A stretch of 64,000 nucleotides of DNA from Pimelobacter simplex (GCF_900114845.1 NZ_FOUK01000004.1:186001-250000); one strand, 5' to 3'; counted from the stretch's first letter, positions 26,366 to 36,404 are shown. Translations and numbers: made by a program. The notes: generated from the letters alone by a model not told the origin.

Positions 26366-27146
<781 letters not shown>

Positions 27147-27150
<4 letters not shown>

Positions 27151-27809
27151 GCGAGCTCGTCCACGCGGTCCACGACGCGCTCAACCGGACCGCCGTCCCA
27201 CGCACGCCGGAGCCGGACCTGCTCCCCGCCCGGGTGCGCTCGGGCACCCGCGCGCTCCCCGCCCCGCGCGTGCCCGCCGTCGACCTGGCCGCCACGCTGC
27301 GTGGCCGGCGCTCGCGCTACGCCTTCGCCGCGGCCCAGCCCGCGCTCGCCGACCTGGCCGCCCTGCTCCGGCTCGGTGCCGGCACCGCACCGCACGCCGG
27401 CGGCCTGCCCTCCGTGGTCCCGTACCTCGTCGTGCGCGGGCCCGGCGACCTCGCGCCGGGCGTGCACCGGGCCGACCTGCGGCTGCCGCTGCCCGGCCTG
27501 GTCGCGCTGCGCGCCGGCGACCCCACGGCCTACGTCGCGGCCGCGCTCGACCAGCCGGCCTTCGCCACCCGGGTCCCGCTCTGGATCGCGCTCGGCATCG
27601 ACCTCGGCGCCACCCTCGGCCGCTACCCGCCGCGCCACTACCGGACGCTGCACCTCGACGCCGGCGCCACGCTGCAGAACCTGCTGCTCGTGGCCACCGC
27701 GCTCGGACTCGCCGCCTGCCCCGTCATGGGGTACGACGACCGTGCGTGGGGCCGGCTGCTCGACCTGCCCGACGACGTCCTGGTCGCGGGACTGGTGGCG
27801 GTCGGCTGA
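27147..27809 (+). CDS. SagB/ThcOx-like nitroreductase-fold flavin oxidase
   Basis: 220 residues. Nitroreductase fold with the FMN-binding RGRRSRYAF (near residue 50) and a C-terminal block HLDAGATLQNLLLVATALGL followed by a YDD motif, the pattern of SagB-type azoline dehydrogenases, which turn azolines into aromatic azoles. It is short compared with classic SagB. It is translationally coupled to the importer ATPase, while the YcaO sits in the divergent operon. Alternatives are another nitroreductase such as a chelate reductase; BluB is less likely from the motifs. Confidence 0.7.
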
Positions 27810-27827
27810 TCCGGACACGATGGCCCG

Positions 27828-28193
27828 GTGGCGACCATCGACGACGTGCTGGCGCTAGGCTCCGAGCTCGAGCGCTCGTACCCGGTCCACGTCCGCCGCC
27901 GGCTGAAGTTCCGGGTCGGCCAGATCGTCTACGTCGCGTTCTCGCTCGACGAGCAGGTGATGGGCTTCGCCTTCCCCAAGGACGAGCGCGACGCCCTCGT
28001 CGGGGGCGCCCCGGACAAGTTCGCGCTGCCGGCCGCGTCCGACCTGCGCTACTCCTGGGTCCACGCCCACCTCGCCGCGCTCGACCCGGTCGAGGCCCGC
28101 GAGCTCGTCGTCGACGCCTGGCGGATGGTCGTCCCCCAGAAGCTCGCGCGCGCCTACGACCTGACCCACCCCCACGGCCCGGGAGAGCCCTGA
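27828..28193 (+). CDS. MmcQ/YjbR-family protein
   Basis: 121 residues. The CyaY-like fold of YjbR proteins is suggested by RLKFRVGQIVYVAFSLDEQV, VMGFAFPKDERDALV and the C-terminal YDLTHPHGP. Members have been proposed to bind DNA; function is unproven. GTG start 18 bases after the flavin oxidase; possibly co-transcribed but unrelated in role. Confidence 0.75.
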   Translation: MATIDDVLALGSELERSYPVHVRRRLKFRVGQIVYVAFSLDEQVMGFAFPKDERDALVGGAPDKFALPAASDLRYSWVHAHLAALDPVEARELVVDAWRMVVPQKLARAYDLTHPHGPGEP

Positions 28194-28215
28194 GTCCACG
28201 CCGTAGGATCCCGGC

Positions 28216-28716
28216 GTGGAGATCCAGCACCTCGTCGACGGCCTGACCCCGCTCCTGCGCGAGCCCGCGGCCGAGGAGGACTTCGCCTACGGGCTGGCCG
28301 CCTTCCCGGCCGCCGGCGCCGACGTCATGGTCAACGTCGACCCCGAGCTCGAGGACCGCGACGACGTCGAGGTGCCCGCGCTCGTCGACCGGGTCGCCGC
28401 GTTCCTGGCGCTCTCCCCCGAGCAGTGGGACCAGGTCGTCACCCGCACCGTCACCGAGATCGAGGAGGCGGCCGGCGAGGTCGCCGTCCCGGTGGCGCTG
28501 CGCGACGACCTCGACCTCACCTCGGTCGTCGTCTTCCTCGACGCCGTGCTGCTCTCGTTCGTCGCGCCGCTGCAGCTGCCCGACGGCGTCGTACGCGTGC
28601 AGCTCGACGCGGACCTCGCGTTCGAGGACATCGAGGTGCAGATCGAGGACGGCGTCGAGACCGTCACCTTCGACACCATGGACGACCTGCTCGACCACCT
28701 GTCCCAGGACGACTGA
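28216..28716 (+). CDS. Acidic conserved actinobacterial protein of unknown function
   Basis: 166 residues, very rich in Asp and Glu, no membrane segment and no recognised motif. Alternating hydrophobic strands (VVVFLDAVLLSFVAPLQLP, VRVQLDADLAFEDIEVQIED is 20 long and only partly quoted here) point to a beta-rich cytoplasmic protein. Starts with GTG 22 bases after the MmcQ gene. I do not recognise the family. Confidence 0.6.
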   Translation: MEIQHLVDGLTPLLREPAAEEDFAYGLAAFPAAGADVMVNVDPELEDRDDVEVPALVDRVAAFLALSPEQWDQVVTRTVTEIEEAAGEVAVPVALRDDLDLTSVVVFLDAVLLSFVAPLQLPDGVVRVQLDADLAFEDIEVQIEDGVETVTFDTMDDLLDHLSQDD

Positions 28717-28754
28717 GCCCCCGCGGCCAGCCACCGGAGGACTAGCCTTCCCCC

Positions 28755-29435
28755 ATGCGGTGGCGGAGGCCCGAGGTCCTGCTCACGACGGGCGTCCTCG
28801 CCGGGGTGCTCTACTCGAACTTCCTCCTCGACGCACTGCTCTCCCGCCGCCACGACTGGTTCGCGGTGGTCAGCGAGCTCGAGATGCCGGGCTACCCCAC
28901 GGCCACCCTGCTCCGCACGACGGACGTCGTCTGCTCGCTGCTGGTGATCGGCATCGCCGGGGTGCTGTGGACCGCGCGCCGGGCCCGCGGCGCGGAGCGG
29001 CTGGCCGCGGCGGCCATGGTGGTGTTCGCGCTCGGGGGGATCGTGGCGGCGCTCGTCCCGCTGCCGTGCCGCCCGGGGGCGTCGTCGTGCCCGGCACCGC
29101 GCCAGGTGCTGCAGGACGGCGTCCACGACACCGCCAGCCTCGTCTCCCAGGTCGCCGTCTTCGTCAGCGCCGGTGCCATCGCGCTGGCCCTGCGGACCGA
29201 GGGTCCGCGCTGGCTCGTGCGCCACGGCCACGCGACCTTCTGGGTGGGCGGGATCGCCGGCACCGTCCTCCTGGTCACCCTCGACCAGACCCACCCGGGC
29301 TCCTGGCAGGCCGGCCTCGTGCAGCGCCTCCAGCTCGCCTGGATGAGCACCTGGATCTACGGCTTCGCCGTCGCCACCGTGGTGGCGAGGTCCCGGGCGG
29401 AGCGCCCGGTCAGGAGTGCGGCCGCCACCCCCTGA
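28755..29435 (+). CDS. DUF998-like integral membrane protein
   Basis: 226 residues with about six membrane helices; one short extracytoplasmic loop contains two cysteines (PCRPGASSC) that could form a disulfide, and LQDGVHDTASLVSQVAVFVS is the segment that most resembles DUF998 proteins. Function unknown. Confidence 0.7.
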   Translation: MRWRRPEVLLTTGVLAGVLYSNFLLDALLSRRHDWFAVVSELEMPGYPTATLLRTTDVVCSLLVIGIAGVLWTARRARGAERLAAAAMVVFALGGIVAALVPLPCRPGASSCPAPRQVLQDGVHDTASLVSQVAVFVSAGAIALALRTEGPRWLVRHGHATFWVGGIAGTVLLVTLDQTHPGSWQAGLVQRLQLAWMSTWIYGFAVATVVARSRAERPVRSAAATP

Positions 29436-29476
29436 CCTCGTGGAGAGCGCCGCACCGCGCCCGCTAACGTACGAGC

Positions 29477-30829
29477 GTGGCACGGCACCCCGGCGACGTC
29501 GTTCCGCTGCGCGAGGCCGTCCGCACCTGGTTCGCGATCTCGCTGCAGACCTTCGGCGGGCCGGCCGGCCAGATCGCGGTCATGCAGCACAAGCTGGTCG
29601 ACGAGAAGCGGTGGATCGGCCAGCAGCGGTTCCTGCACGCGCTCAACTACTGCATGCTCCTCCCCGGCCCGGAGGCCCAGCAGCTCGCCATCTACGTCGG
29701 CTGGCTGCTCAACGGGACGCTCGGCGGCCTGATCGCGGGCATCCTGTTCGTCCTCCCCGGCGCCATCGCCCTGCTCGCCCTGTCCGCGCTGTACGTCGGC
29801 GCCGGGTCGACCGCCGTCGTCACCGGACTCTTCGCCGGCCTGGCGCCGGCGGTGATCGCGATCGTCGTCCAGGCGGTGCACCGGGTCGGCACCCGCGCGC
29901 TGCACCATCCCGCCCTGGTCGCGATCGCCGTCGCGTCGTTCGTCGCGCTGACCGGCTTCCGGGTGCCGTTCCCGGCAGTGATCGTCGTCGCCGGCCTGCT
30001 CGGCTGGCTGCTCGGCCGGCGGTTCCCGCAGATCGCCCGCGGCAAGGCCCACGGCGCCGCCGCGGACGGCCCCCCTCCCCTGATCAGCGACGACGCCCTG
30101 CACCACGACGCCCCCTCCACCGCCCGCGGCGCGAAGGTCCTCGCGCTGGGCCTCGTCCTCTGGTTCACGCCCGTGGCGATCGCCGCCCTCGTGTTCAGCC
30201 GCGAGAGCGTCTTCGTCGACCAGGGGCTGTTCTTCTCCGGCGCCGCCGTGGTCACCTTCGGCGGCGCGTACGCCGTCCTCTCGTACGTCGCCCACCAGGC
30301 GGTCAACGTCTTCGGCTGGCTCAAGGCCGGCGAGATGGTCCGCGGCCTCGCCCTCGCCGAGACCACCCCCGGCCCGCTGATCATGGTCGTCCAGTTCGTC
30401 GCCTTCGTCGGCGCCTACCGCAACCCGGGCTCCCTCGACCCCTGGGTCGCCGCCGTCCTCGCGTCGCTGCTGGTGACCTGGGTGACCTTCGTGCCCTGCT
30501 TCCTCTTCATCTTCCTCGGCGCCCCCTACGTCGAGCGCCTGCGCAACAACCACCACCTGACCGCGGCCCTGACCGGGATCACCGCCACCGTGGTCGGCGT
30601 GATCGCCAACCTCGCCGTCTTCTTCGCGCTCCACAACCTCTTCGACCGCTCCCGCCGGCTCACCTGGGGCCCCGTGGACGTCGACGTCCCGGTGCTGTCG
30701 TCGTGGGACCCGGTCGCCTTCGCCATCACCGCCGTCGCCGTCGCGCTGATCTTCGGGCTGAAGTGGTCGACGCTGCGGACCCTCGGTGCGTGTGCGCTGC
30801 TGGGGCTCGCGTCGCTGCTCGTGACCTGA
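29477..30829 (+). CDS. chrA: Chromate transporter, two-domain ChrA
   Basis: 450 residues with two homologous CHR domains. Domain 1: LQTFGGPAGQIAVMQ and MLLPGPEAQQLA. Domain 2: VTFGGAYAVLSYVA and AETTPGPLIMVVQFVAFVG. The FGG and PGP motifs are the family hallmarks. Long-chain ChrA proteins export chromate by proton-driven antiport. GTG start. No ChrR reductase or regulator nearby. Confidence 0.92.
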   Translation: MARHPGDVVPLREAVRTWFAISLQTFGGPAGQIAVMQHKLVDEKRWIGQQRFLHALNYCMLLPGPEAQQLAIYVGWLLNGTLGGLIAGILFVLPGAIALLALSALYVGAGSTAVVTGLFAGLAPAVIAIVVQAVHRVGTRALHHPALVAIAVASFVALTGFRVPFPAVIVVAGLLGWLLGRRFPQIARGKAHGAAADGPPPLISDDALHHDAPSTARGAKVLALGLVLWFTPVAIAALVFSRESVFVDQGLFFSGAAVVTFGGAYAVLSYVAHQAVNVFGWLKAGEMVRGLALAETTPGPLIMVVQFVAFVGAYRNPGSLDPWVAAVLASLLVTWVTFVPCFLFIFLGAPYVERLRNNHHLTAALTGITATVVGVIANLAVFFALHNLFDRSRRLTWGPVDVDVPVLSSWDPVAFAITAVAVALIFGLKWSTLRTLGACALLGLASLLVT

Positions 30830-30830
30830 G

Positions 30831-30952
30831 CTAAGGCACCAGGTTCGAGAAGAGCTCCCGCCCAGCTCATCCAGCGCCGCCTCGTCGCGGGTGAGCCTGA
30901 CGTAGCGGCTCGCCTCGACGACGAAGGCCCCCGGCTGCGCCGGCTAGAGCCG
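30831..30952 (-). pseudogene. Decayed gene fragment
   Basis: Minus-strand codons read PGAFVVEASRYVRLTRDEAA and then DEL, preceded by an in-frame TAG at 30946-30944 and followed by a frame change into ELFSNLVP and a stop at 30831. The reading looks like the C-terminal end of a protein with a stop and a frameshift. Family not recognised; it may be noise. Confidence 0.3.
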
Positions 30953-30958
30953 ATGCGG

Positions 30959-31234
30959 TCAGTCCCAGGTCTCCTTCAACCACTTGCTGCCTCGGTCATC
31001 GAACCCACGCCATGCACGCGCGTCACCGGTGACATCGACGACGAGCAATTCGTCCCCACTGTCGATGTGCTTCGCCAGCCGGTCACGGATGTCTGACGCG
31101 CTCACGCCGGTCTTCACCAGCCAGGTGGAGTCCAGGTGGTGCCACCAGGCACCCAGGCCCTTGATGGCGTCGATCAGGGCGTCATAGTTCTGCCCGGGTG
31201 CATTGAGGTCGTAGGCAATGAGCTTGGTCGACAC
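30959..31234 (-). CDS. SinR-family protein with Cas2-like fold
   Basis: 91 residues: LIAYDLNAPGQNYDALIDAI, then GAWWHHLDSTWLVKT and a C-terminal DELLVVDVTGDARAWRGF. This is the pattern of the small Cas2-like proteins annotated as SinR family, a ferredoxin-fold group found outside CRISPR loci, often on mobile DNA. No Cas1 or repeat array is nearby. Codon use is less GC-biased than in flanking genes. Confidence 0.7.
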   Translation of the reverse strand: MSTKLIAYDLNAPGQNYDALIDAIKGLGAWWHHLDSTWLVKTGVSASDIRDRLAKHIDSGDELLVVDVTGDARAWRGFDDRGSKWLKETWD

Positions 31235-31317
31235 TTCGATTCCGATCGGTGAGGGGACGACAGTTCGACCCGCTGCCTAGCGCGCCAGCGCACGGGCAGC
31301 GAGCCGCACTGGTGGGT

Positions 31318-31599
31318 TCAGCGCCGAGGCAGGGACAGCAAGTTGTTCGTCCACTGCCCGTCGGCGTAGGTACGCAGGTACTTGGCCCCGACCTGAGGCT
31401 TCACAACCCCTACGTCAGCACGGTGGCCAGCGGAGTCCTCGACGTACGCCTTGCCGTTCTGATCCTCGATCCACGACACGACCGCGGACCGCGTGTTGTC
31501 CCCGCGCTCTCCAGTACTCGGATTCGTCCACCACAGGTGCACGATGTGCTCGTGGTTCGTCCCGCCCGACAGGCGGATGTCAGTAATACGGATGGCCAT
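31318..31599 (-). CDS. DUF3892-domain protein
   Basis: 93 residues beginning AIRITDIRLSGGTNHEHIVH followed by LWWTN and ending with a VGAKYLRTYADG block, the layout of DUF3892 proteins. These small proteins often accompany SinR-like genes in accessory regions, as here. Function unknown. ATG start preceded by GAAAGGGGC. Confidence 0.7.
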   Translation of the reverse strand: MAIRITDIRLSGGTNHEHIVHLWWTNPSTGERGDNTRSAVVSWIEDQNGKAYVEDSAGHRADVGVVKPQVGAKYLRTYADGQWTNNLLSLPRR

Positions 31600-31681
31600 G
31601 ACGGCCCCTTTCGCTCGATGTTGTTACCGGTCAAGCGAGGCCGTAGGCTCCGAACTGCACGACGGTTGCCTAGCAGCCTCT

Positions 31682-31713
31682 ATCGGGACGGGCGCGCCAA
31701 CGCCCGTCCCGAT
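31682..31713. terminator. Terminator-like hairpin downstream of dnaB
   Basis: A perfect 13-bp stem (ATCGGGACGGGCG / CGCCCGTCCCGAT) with a 6-base loop. It lies 172 bases beyond the dnaB stop in the direction of dnaB transcription and upstream of the DUF3892 gene. No U-tract. The rest of 31600-31884 shows no gene. Confidence 0.5.
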
Positions 31714-31884
31714 CTACTTCCAGCACCGTCCTCCTGACCACCCTCGTCGAGGATGTCCCTGTCGGTCAGTGCCAAGAAGAACCCTAGTGATTGCCGCCGA
31801 CGCGAACCGCCCCCCGTCACACACACTCACGCCTCCGTCACGCCCGGCCTCGCGTCCCTGCTGACATCCAGGCGTCGCACTTCA

Positions 31885-33294
31885 TCAGTGCGCCATGTCG
31901 ACGAACCGGCTGTAGTGACCCTGGAAGGCCACGACGATGTCGCGGGTGGCGCCGTTGCGGTGCTTGGCGACGATGAGGTCGGCCTCGCCGGGGCGGGTCG
32001 ACTCCTTCTCGTAGACGTCGTCGCGGTGGAGCAGGACGACCATGTCGGCGTCCTGCTCGATCGAGCCGGACTCGCGGAGGTCGCTGACGGCGGGGCGCTT
32101 GTCGGCGCGCTGCTCGGGGCCACGGTTGAGCTGGGAGAGGGCGATGACGGGGATCTCGAGCTCCTTGGCGAGGAGCTTGATCTGGCGGGAGAACTCGGAG
32201 ACCTCGAGCTGGCGGGACTCGACCTTCTTGCCCGAGCTCATCAGCTGGAGGTAGTCGATCACCATCAGCTTGAGGTCGTGCTTCTGCTTGAGCCGGCGGG
32301 CCTTGGCCCGGATCTCGGTCATCGTCATGTTGGGCGAGTCGTCGATGAACATGGGGGCCGCGGAGATCTTGGCGACGTGGCGCGCGAGGCGGTCCCACTC
32401 CTCGGTGCCCATCTTGCCGTTGCGGATGTGGTTGAGGGGGATGCGGGCCTCGGCGGAGAGCAGGCGCATGACGATCTCACCGCGCGTCATCTCCAGGCTG
32501 AAGAAGGCGGCGGTGAGGTTGTTGTGGATGGCGGCCGCGCGGCAGAAGTCGAGGGCCAGGGTGGACTTGCCCATGGCGGGACGGGCGGCGACGACGATCA
32601 TCTGGCCGGAGTGGAAGCCGTTGGTGAGCTCGTCGAAGTCGGCGAAGCCGGTCGGCACGCCGTAGATGCCGGCCTCGCGGTTCTCCATCGCCTCGATCTC
32701 GTCGAGGACGCCGTCCATGATGTCGGACAGCGGCGCGTAGTCCTCGGACTTGTTGCGGTCGGTGACCTTGTAGATCTCGGACTGGGCCTCGTTGACGATG
32801 CCCTCGACCTCGCCCTCGCCCGCGTAGCTGATCTGGACGATCTTGGTGCCCGCGTTGACGAGGCGGCGCAGGATCGCCTTCTCGTAGACGATCTCGGCGT
32901 AGAAGCCGGCGTTGGCCGCGATGGGGACGTTGGCCGCCAGCGTGTGCAGGTACGGCGCGCCGCCGATCTTCTGCAGCTCGCCGCGCCGCTGGAGCTCGCC
33001 GGCGACGGTGACCATGTCGGCCGGCTCGCCGCGGCTGTAGAGGTCGAGGATCGCCTCGTGGATCGACTCGTGCGCGGGGCGGTAGTAGTCGTTGCCGCGG
33101 ATGACCTCGACGACGTCGGCGATCGCGTCCTTGGAGATCATCATCGCGCCGAGCACGGACTGCTCGGCGGCGAGGTCCTGCGGCGGGGTGCGCCCGCCCG
33201 AGGGCGCCTCGCCCGGGGCGTACGACGCGGGGCCGTCGCCCCAGTCCTGGGGTGGCTCCGCGGTCCAGGACGGCGCGTCGTCCGTGAGGCTCAC
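31885..33294 (-). CDS. dnaB: Replicative DNA helicase
   Basis: 469 residues, standard length, so no intein. N-terminal DnaB domain (QDLAAEQSVLGAMMIS near residue 38), then the RecA-like helicase core with Walker A ARPAMGKST, Walker B LMVIDYLQLM, and the DnaB motif VIALSQLNRGPEQR. Hexameric helicase at the replication fork. GTG 33294 was chosen for its AGGAGGGGAG ribosome binding site. The upstream 465-base gap carries several DnaA-like boxes. Confidence 0.97.
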   Translation of the reverse strand: MSLTDDAPSWTAEPPQDWGDGPASYAPGEAPSGGRTPPQDLAAEQSVLGAMMISKDAIADVVEVIRGNDYYRPAHESIHEAILDLYSRGEPADMVTVAGELQRRGELQKIGGAPYLHTLAANVPIAANAGFYAEIVYEKAILRRLVNAGTKIVQISYAGEGEVEGIVNEAQSEIYKVTDRNKSEDYAPLSDIMDGVLDEIEAMENREAGIYGVPTGFADFDELTNGFHSGQMIVVAARPAMGKSTLALDFCRAAAIHNNLTAAFFSLEMTRGEIVMRLLSAEARIPLNHIRNGKMGTEEWDRLARHVAKISAAPMFIDDSPNMTMTEIRAKARRLKQKHDLKLMVIDYLQLMSSGKKVESRQLEVSEFSRQIKLLAKELEIPVIALSQLNRGPEQRADKRPAVSDLRESGSIEQDADMVVLLHRDDVYEKESTRPGEADLIVAKHRNGATRDIVVAFQGHYSRFVDMAH

Positions 33295-33474
33295 GGCCTG
33301 CTCCCCTCCTGGTCGATCGGTACGGCGGATCGGTGTGCTCGGTCGGTGCCCACCTTGCCGAGGGGGTCCGACACAATGGCGGGCGCCGGTCCCGCACGGC
33401 CGTTCTCCGACGGCTCCGAACCGGCAACTTACGGGCCCCGGACGGCCCGGCGAAAGCGGGCTATGCACAAGGGT

Positions 33475-33741
33475 TGGGGATAACTCGCGGCCGCCCGTGG
33501 ACGACACGCGGAAACGGTGTGCACGGGCTGGGGAGGAACTTGTGGAGAGACGGGGTGCTCGGCTGTTGAAACCGCGTCTGACCTGCACAAACGCCGTTAC
33601 ACACCTGTGGACGGCGAAAAAGAGCGGTGTGATCCCGTTCACCTTTCAGCCACCTCGGCGTTGCAGGGGGTCCGCCACCGCGACCCAGGGAGCGCCTACC
33701 TCAGTGCGCCGGTTTCCACAAGCTGACCCCAGTTATCCACC
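33475..33741. promoter_or_regulatory. Cluster of DnaA-like boxes in the dnaB upstream region
   Basis: Within the 465-base gap before dnaB (33295-33759) there are six near matches to the DnaA box: TGGGGATAA 33475, CGTGGACGA 33496, TGTGGAGAG 33541, TGTGGACGG 33606, GTTTCCACA 33712 and TTATCCACC 33733. The first and last match 8 of 9 bases. The rest of the gap shows no gene. It may regulate dnaB or titrate DnaA; it is not flanked by dnaA or dnaN. Confidence 0.45.
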
Positions 33742-33759
33742 GACGCCCGCGGGGCGCCC

Positions 33760-35133
33760 GTGAGCTCCCCCACGCGGACGACGACCGAGCGGCGCGCGCT
33801 CGACCGCGAGATCGCCCGGCTGGCGGTCCCCGCCTTCCTCGCGCTCGTCGCCGAGCCGCTGTTCCTGCTCGGCGACGCGGCCGTCGTCGGCCACCTGGGC
33901 ACCCCCGAGCTGGCCGGCCTCGGCATCGCCGGCACGATCGTGATGACGGTCGTCGGGCTGTGCATCTTCCTCGCCTACGGCACCACCGCCGGGGTCGCCC
34001 GCCAGCTCGGCGCCGGTCACCGGACGGCGGCCCTGGCCCAGGGGCTCGACGGCCTCTGGCTGGCCGCCGCCATCGGCGTCCCGGTCACCCTCGCGACGGC
34101 GCTGCTGGCCGATCCGCTGGTCGCCCTCTTCGGCGCCTCCCCCGACGTCGTGGAACCCGCGACGACGTACCTGCGGATCGCCGCGCTGGGCCTCACCCCG
34201 CTGCTGCTCATCCTGGCCGGCACAGGAGTGCTGCGCGGCCTGCAGGACACCCGGACGCCGCTCGTCGTCGCCGTCCTCGGCAACGTGGCCAACCTGGCGC
34301 TCAACGTCCTGCTCGTCTTCGGCGCCGGGCCGGTCCCGCGGATGGGCATCGCCGGCTCCGCGCTCGGCTCGGTGCTCGCCCAGACCGGCATGGCGCTCGC
34401 GCTGACCGTCGTCGTGGTCCGGGCCGCCCGCCGGGAGGGCGCTCCCCTGCGCCCGCACCTGCCGGGCGTGCGCGCGGCGGCGCGAGCCGGGGTCCCGCTG
34501 ATCATCCGGACGCTCACGCTGCGCACCTCGCTGCTCGTCACCACCTACGCCGTCGTGCTGACCGCGACCGACGCCGCCAGCAGCGCCGTCCCGATCGCGA
34601 CCCACCAGCTCGCGATGACGCTGTGGAGCTTCCTGGCCTACGTCCTCGACGCCATCGCGATCGCCGCCCAGGCGATCACCGGGCGCCACCTCGGGGCCGG
34701 GGACGTCGCCGCCACCCGCGCGGTCACCCGGCGGATGCTGGGGTGGGGCGTGGTCGGCGGGATCGTGACCGGCGTGCTCCTCGCCGCCACGAGCCCCTGG
34801 CTGGGCGCGCTGTTCACGCCCGACCACGGCGTGCGCGAGGCGCTCGTCCCGGTGCTGCTGGTCGCTGCGGCAGCGCAGCCGGTCGCCGGGGTCGTCTTCG
34901 TCCTCGACGGCGTGCTCATCGGCGCCGGCGACGGCCGCTACCTGGCGTACGCCGGCGTGCTGGTCCTGGCCGGATACGCTCCGCTCGTGCTGGTGACGAG
35001 TGCCCTGGGCGGCGGCCTGCCCTGGCTGTGGGTGGTGTTCGCCGTCCTGTTCATGGGTGGGCGGATGCTCACCCTGCTCCACCGCGCCGCCGGCGAGCGC
35101 TGGCTGGTCACCGGCGCCGGGACGCGCGCGTGA
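33760..35133 (+). CDS. MATE-family (DinF-like) efflux transporter
   Basis: 457 residues with twelve membrane helices. The N-terminus IARLAVPAFLALVAEPLFLL and DAAVVGHLGTPELAGLGIAG are typical of DinF-type MATE proteins, which export drugs by Na+ or H+ antiport. GTG start at 33760. The stop is overlapped by the next gene (GTGA). Confidence 0.92.
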   Translation: MSSPTRTTTERRALDREIARLAVPAFLALVAEPLFLLGDAAVVGHLGTPELAGLGIAGTIVMTVVGLCIFLAYGTTAGVARQLGAGHRTAALAQGLDGLWLAAAIGVPVTLATALLADPLVALFGASPDVVEPATTYLRIAALGLTPLLLILAGTGVLRGLQDTRTPLVVAVLGNVANLALNVLLVFGAGPVPRMGIAGSALGSVLAQTGMALALTVVVVRAARREGAPLRPHLPGVRAAARAGVPLIIRTLTLRTSLLVTTYAVVLTATDAASSAVPIATHQLAMTLWSFLAYVLDAIAIAAQAITGRHLGAGDVAATRAVTRRMLGWGVVGGIVTGVLLAATSPWLGALFTPDHGVREALVPVLLVAAAAQPVAGVVFVLDGVLIGAGDGRYLAYAGVLVLAGYAPLVLVTSALGGGLPWLWVVFAVLFMGGRMLTLLHRAAGERWLVTGAGTRA

Positions 35134-35690
35134 AGCCGCTCCAGGCGGTCGGGCTCGGCCTGGTCCTGCTCGCGCTCGGCCCGACCGACCCGAAGCCGGG
35201 CGTCTTCGACCCGCTGCCCGACCCGCTCGGGTGGCTCCTGGTGCTGATCGGCCTGCACGGGCTGGCCGGTTCGCTCGACACGCGCCGGGTGCCGGTGCTG
35301 CGCTTCCTCGGCGTGCTGGCGCTGGCCATCTCGGTCGCGCTCGTCGTCCCCGCCGCAGCGCGCTGGGTCGACACCGACCCCTCGCTGGGCTGGGCGGCCG
35401 ACGTCCCCCGGTTCGCGTTCTTCGCGCTGCTCTGCCACGAGCTCAGCCAGGCCGCGCTGCGCGCCCGCCAGACCGGCGGGGCGAGCACGTTCAGCATGGC
35501 CACGCTGCTGCTGCTGTTCGTGCTGGCCGCGCCGCCGCTGGCGTTCGGCGCCGGGTGGACCGGCGTCGGCCCGGCCGGCGAGGCCGCCGCGCAGCTCGGC
35601 CAGATCGCGCTGGTCGTGCTCTGCTTCGTCTTCGCCGGACGGACCTGGGCCGGGGCGCCGGCCGAGGCCGCCGACCAGCCCGAGGTCTAG
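35130..35690 (+). CDS. Membrane protein of unknown function coupled to the MATE gene
   Basis: 186 residues with about five membrane helices and a conserved-looking N-terminal loop (GPTDPKPGVFDPLPDPLGW) before the second helix. GTG start overlapping the MATE stop, so the two are co-translated. No family recognised. Confidence 0.65.
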   Translation: MKPLQAVGLGLVLLALGPTDPKPGVFDPLPDPLGWLLVLIGLHGLAGSLDTRRVPVLRFLGVLALAISVALVVPAAARWVDTDPSLGWAADVPRFAFFALLCHELSQAALRARQTGGASTFSMATLLLLFVLAAPPLAFGAGWTGVGPAGEAAAQLGQIALVVLCFVFAGRTWAGAPAEAADQPEV

Positions 35691-35699
35691 CCGACAGGT

Positions 35700-36362
35700 C
35701 TAGCCCTGCAGGTCGGCCAGGATCTGCTCGGCGAACGCGATCGAGTCGTTGCGCGGGTCGCCCTGGTAGTCGACGCCGTCCTCGTAGTCGAGCTCGATGT
35801 CGAGCAGCGCGTCCGCGGTGCAGGCGCGCAGCGTCGCCTCGAGCGGCGGCGCGTCGCTGACCTTCCACCAGCCCTTGGTGGCGCCGGCGATGTCGTCGGC
35901 CGGGTCGACGATCGCGCCGACCTCGTTGGGCTGCGGGCAGCCGAAGGTGCCCTTGGTGAAGTCACCGGGTCCGGTCAGCTTCACGGTGATCTCGACCAGG
36001 TCCTTGGCCTCGAAGGAGCAGTCGTCGCTCTTCCACGCGCTCCCGCCCTCGCTCGTCGCGCCGCTGCCGTCGTCGGCCGGGCCGACGGTGACGCCGTACG
36101 CCCGCGCCACCGCGTCGGAGGTGACGACGTCGCAGGCCGCGGGCAGGGTCGCCGCCGGCGGCGCCGAGGACGGCGCGGCGGAGGTCACGCTCGTGGGCGT
36201 CGCGCTCGGCGTGATCGCGCTGGGCGTCGTCGGGGCGTCGCTCGTCGGCTCCGTCGGGGACGACGACGCGTCGGCGTCGGGTCCGTCGCCGTCGTCGCCG
36301 CAGGCGGCCAGCGCGGGCGTCAGCAGGAGGAGGGCGGCGGGCAACGTACGGCGAAGGCGCAT
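35700..36362 (-). CDS. Putative lipoprotein with Ser/Thr/Pro-rich linker
   Basis: 220 residues. Lipobox LAACGDD after a typical signal; then a 50-residue Ser/Thr/Pro/Ala spacer, and a C-terminal domain with four cysteines (ACDVV, DDCSF, FGCPQP, RACTA), which could form two disulfides. Such layouts occur in surface-exposed actinobacterial lipoproteins resembling DUF3558. Function unknown. AGGAG lies upstream of the ATG. Confidence 0.7.
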   Translation of the reverse strand: MRLRRTLPAALLLLTPALAACGDDGDGPDADASSSPTEPTSDAPTTPSAITPSATPTSVTSAAPSSAPPAATLPAACDVVTSDAVARAYGVTVGPADDGSGATSEGGSAWKSDDCSFEAKDLVEITVKLTGPGDFTKGTFGCPQPNEVGAIVDPADDIAGATKGWWKVSDAPPLEATLRACTADALLDIELDYEDGVDYQGDPRNDSIAFAEQILADLQG

Positions 36363-36404
36363 GGGGAAGGCTCCTGGATCGGGGAAGCTGCGGTGCAGTG
36401 GTCC

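Noticed and set aside
30959..31234. CRISPR cas2 gene
   Set aside because: The fold looks Cas2-like but there is no cas1, no other cas gene and no repeat array anywhere in the window.
33475..33741. Chromosome origin oriC
   Set aside because: DnaA-like boxes exist, but dnaA, dnaN, rpmH and an AT-rich unwinding element are absent; reported only as a box cluster.
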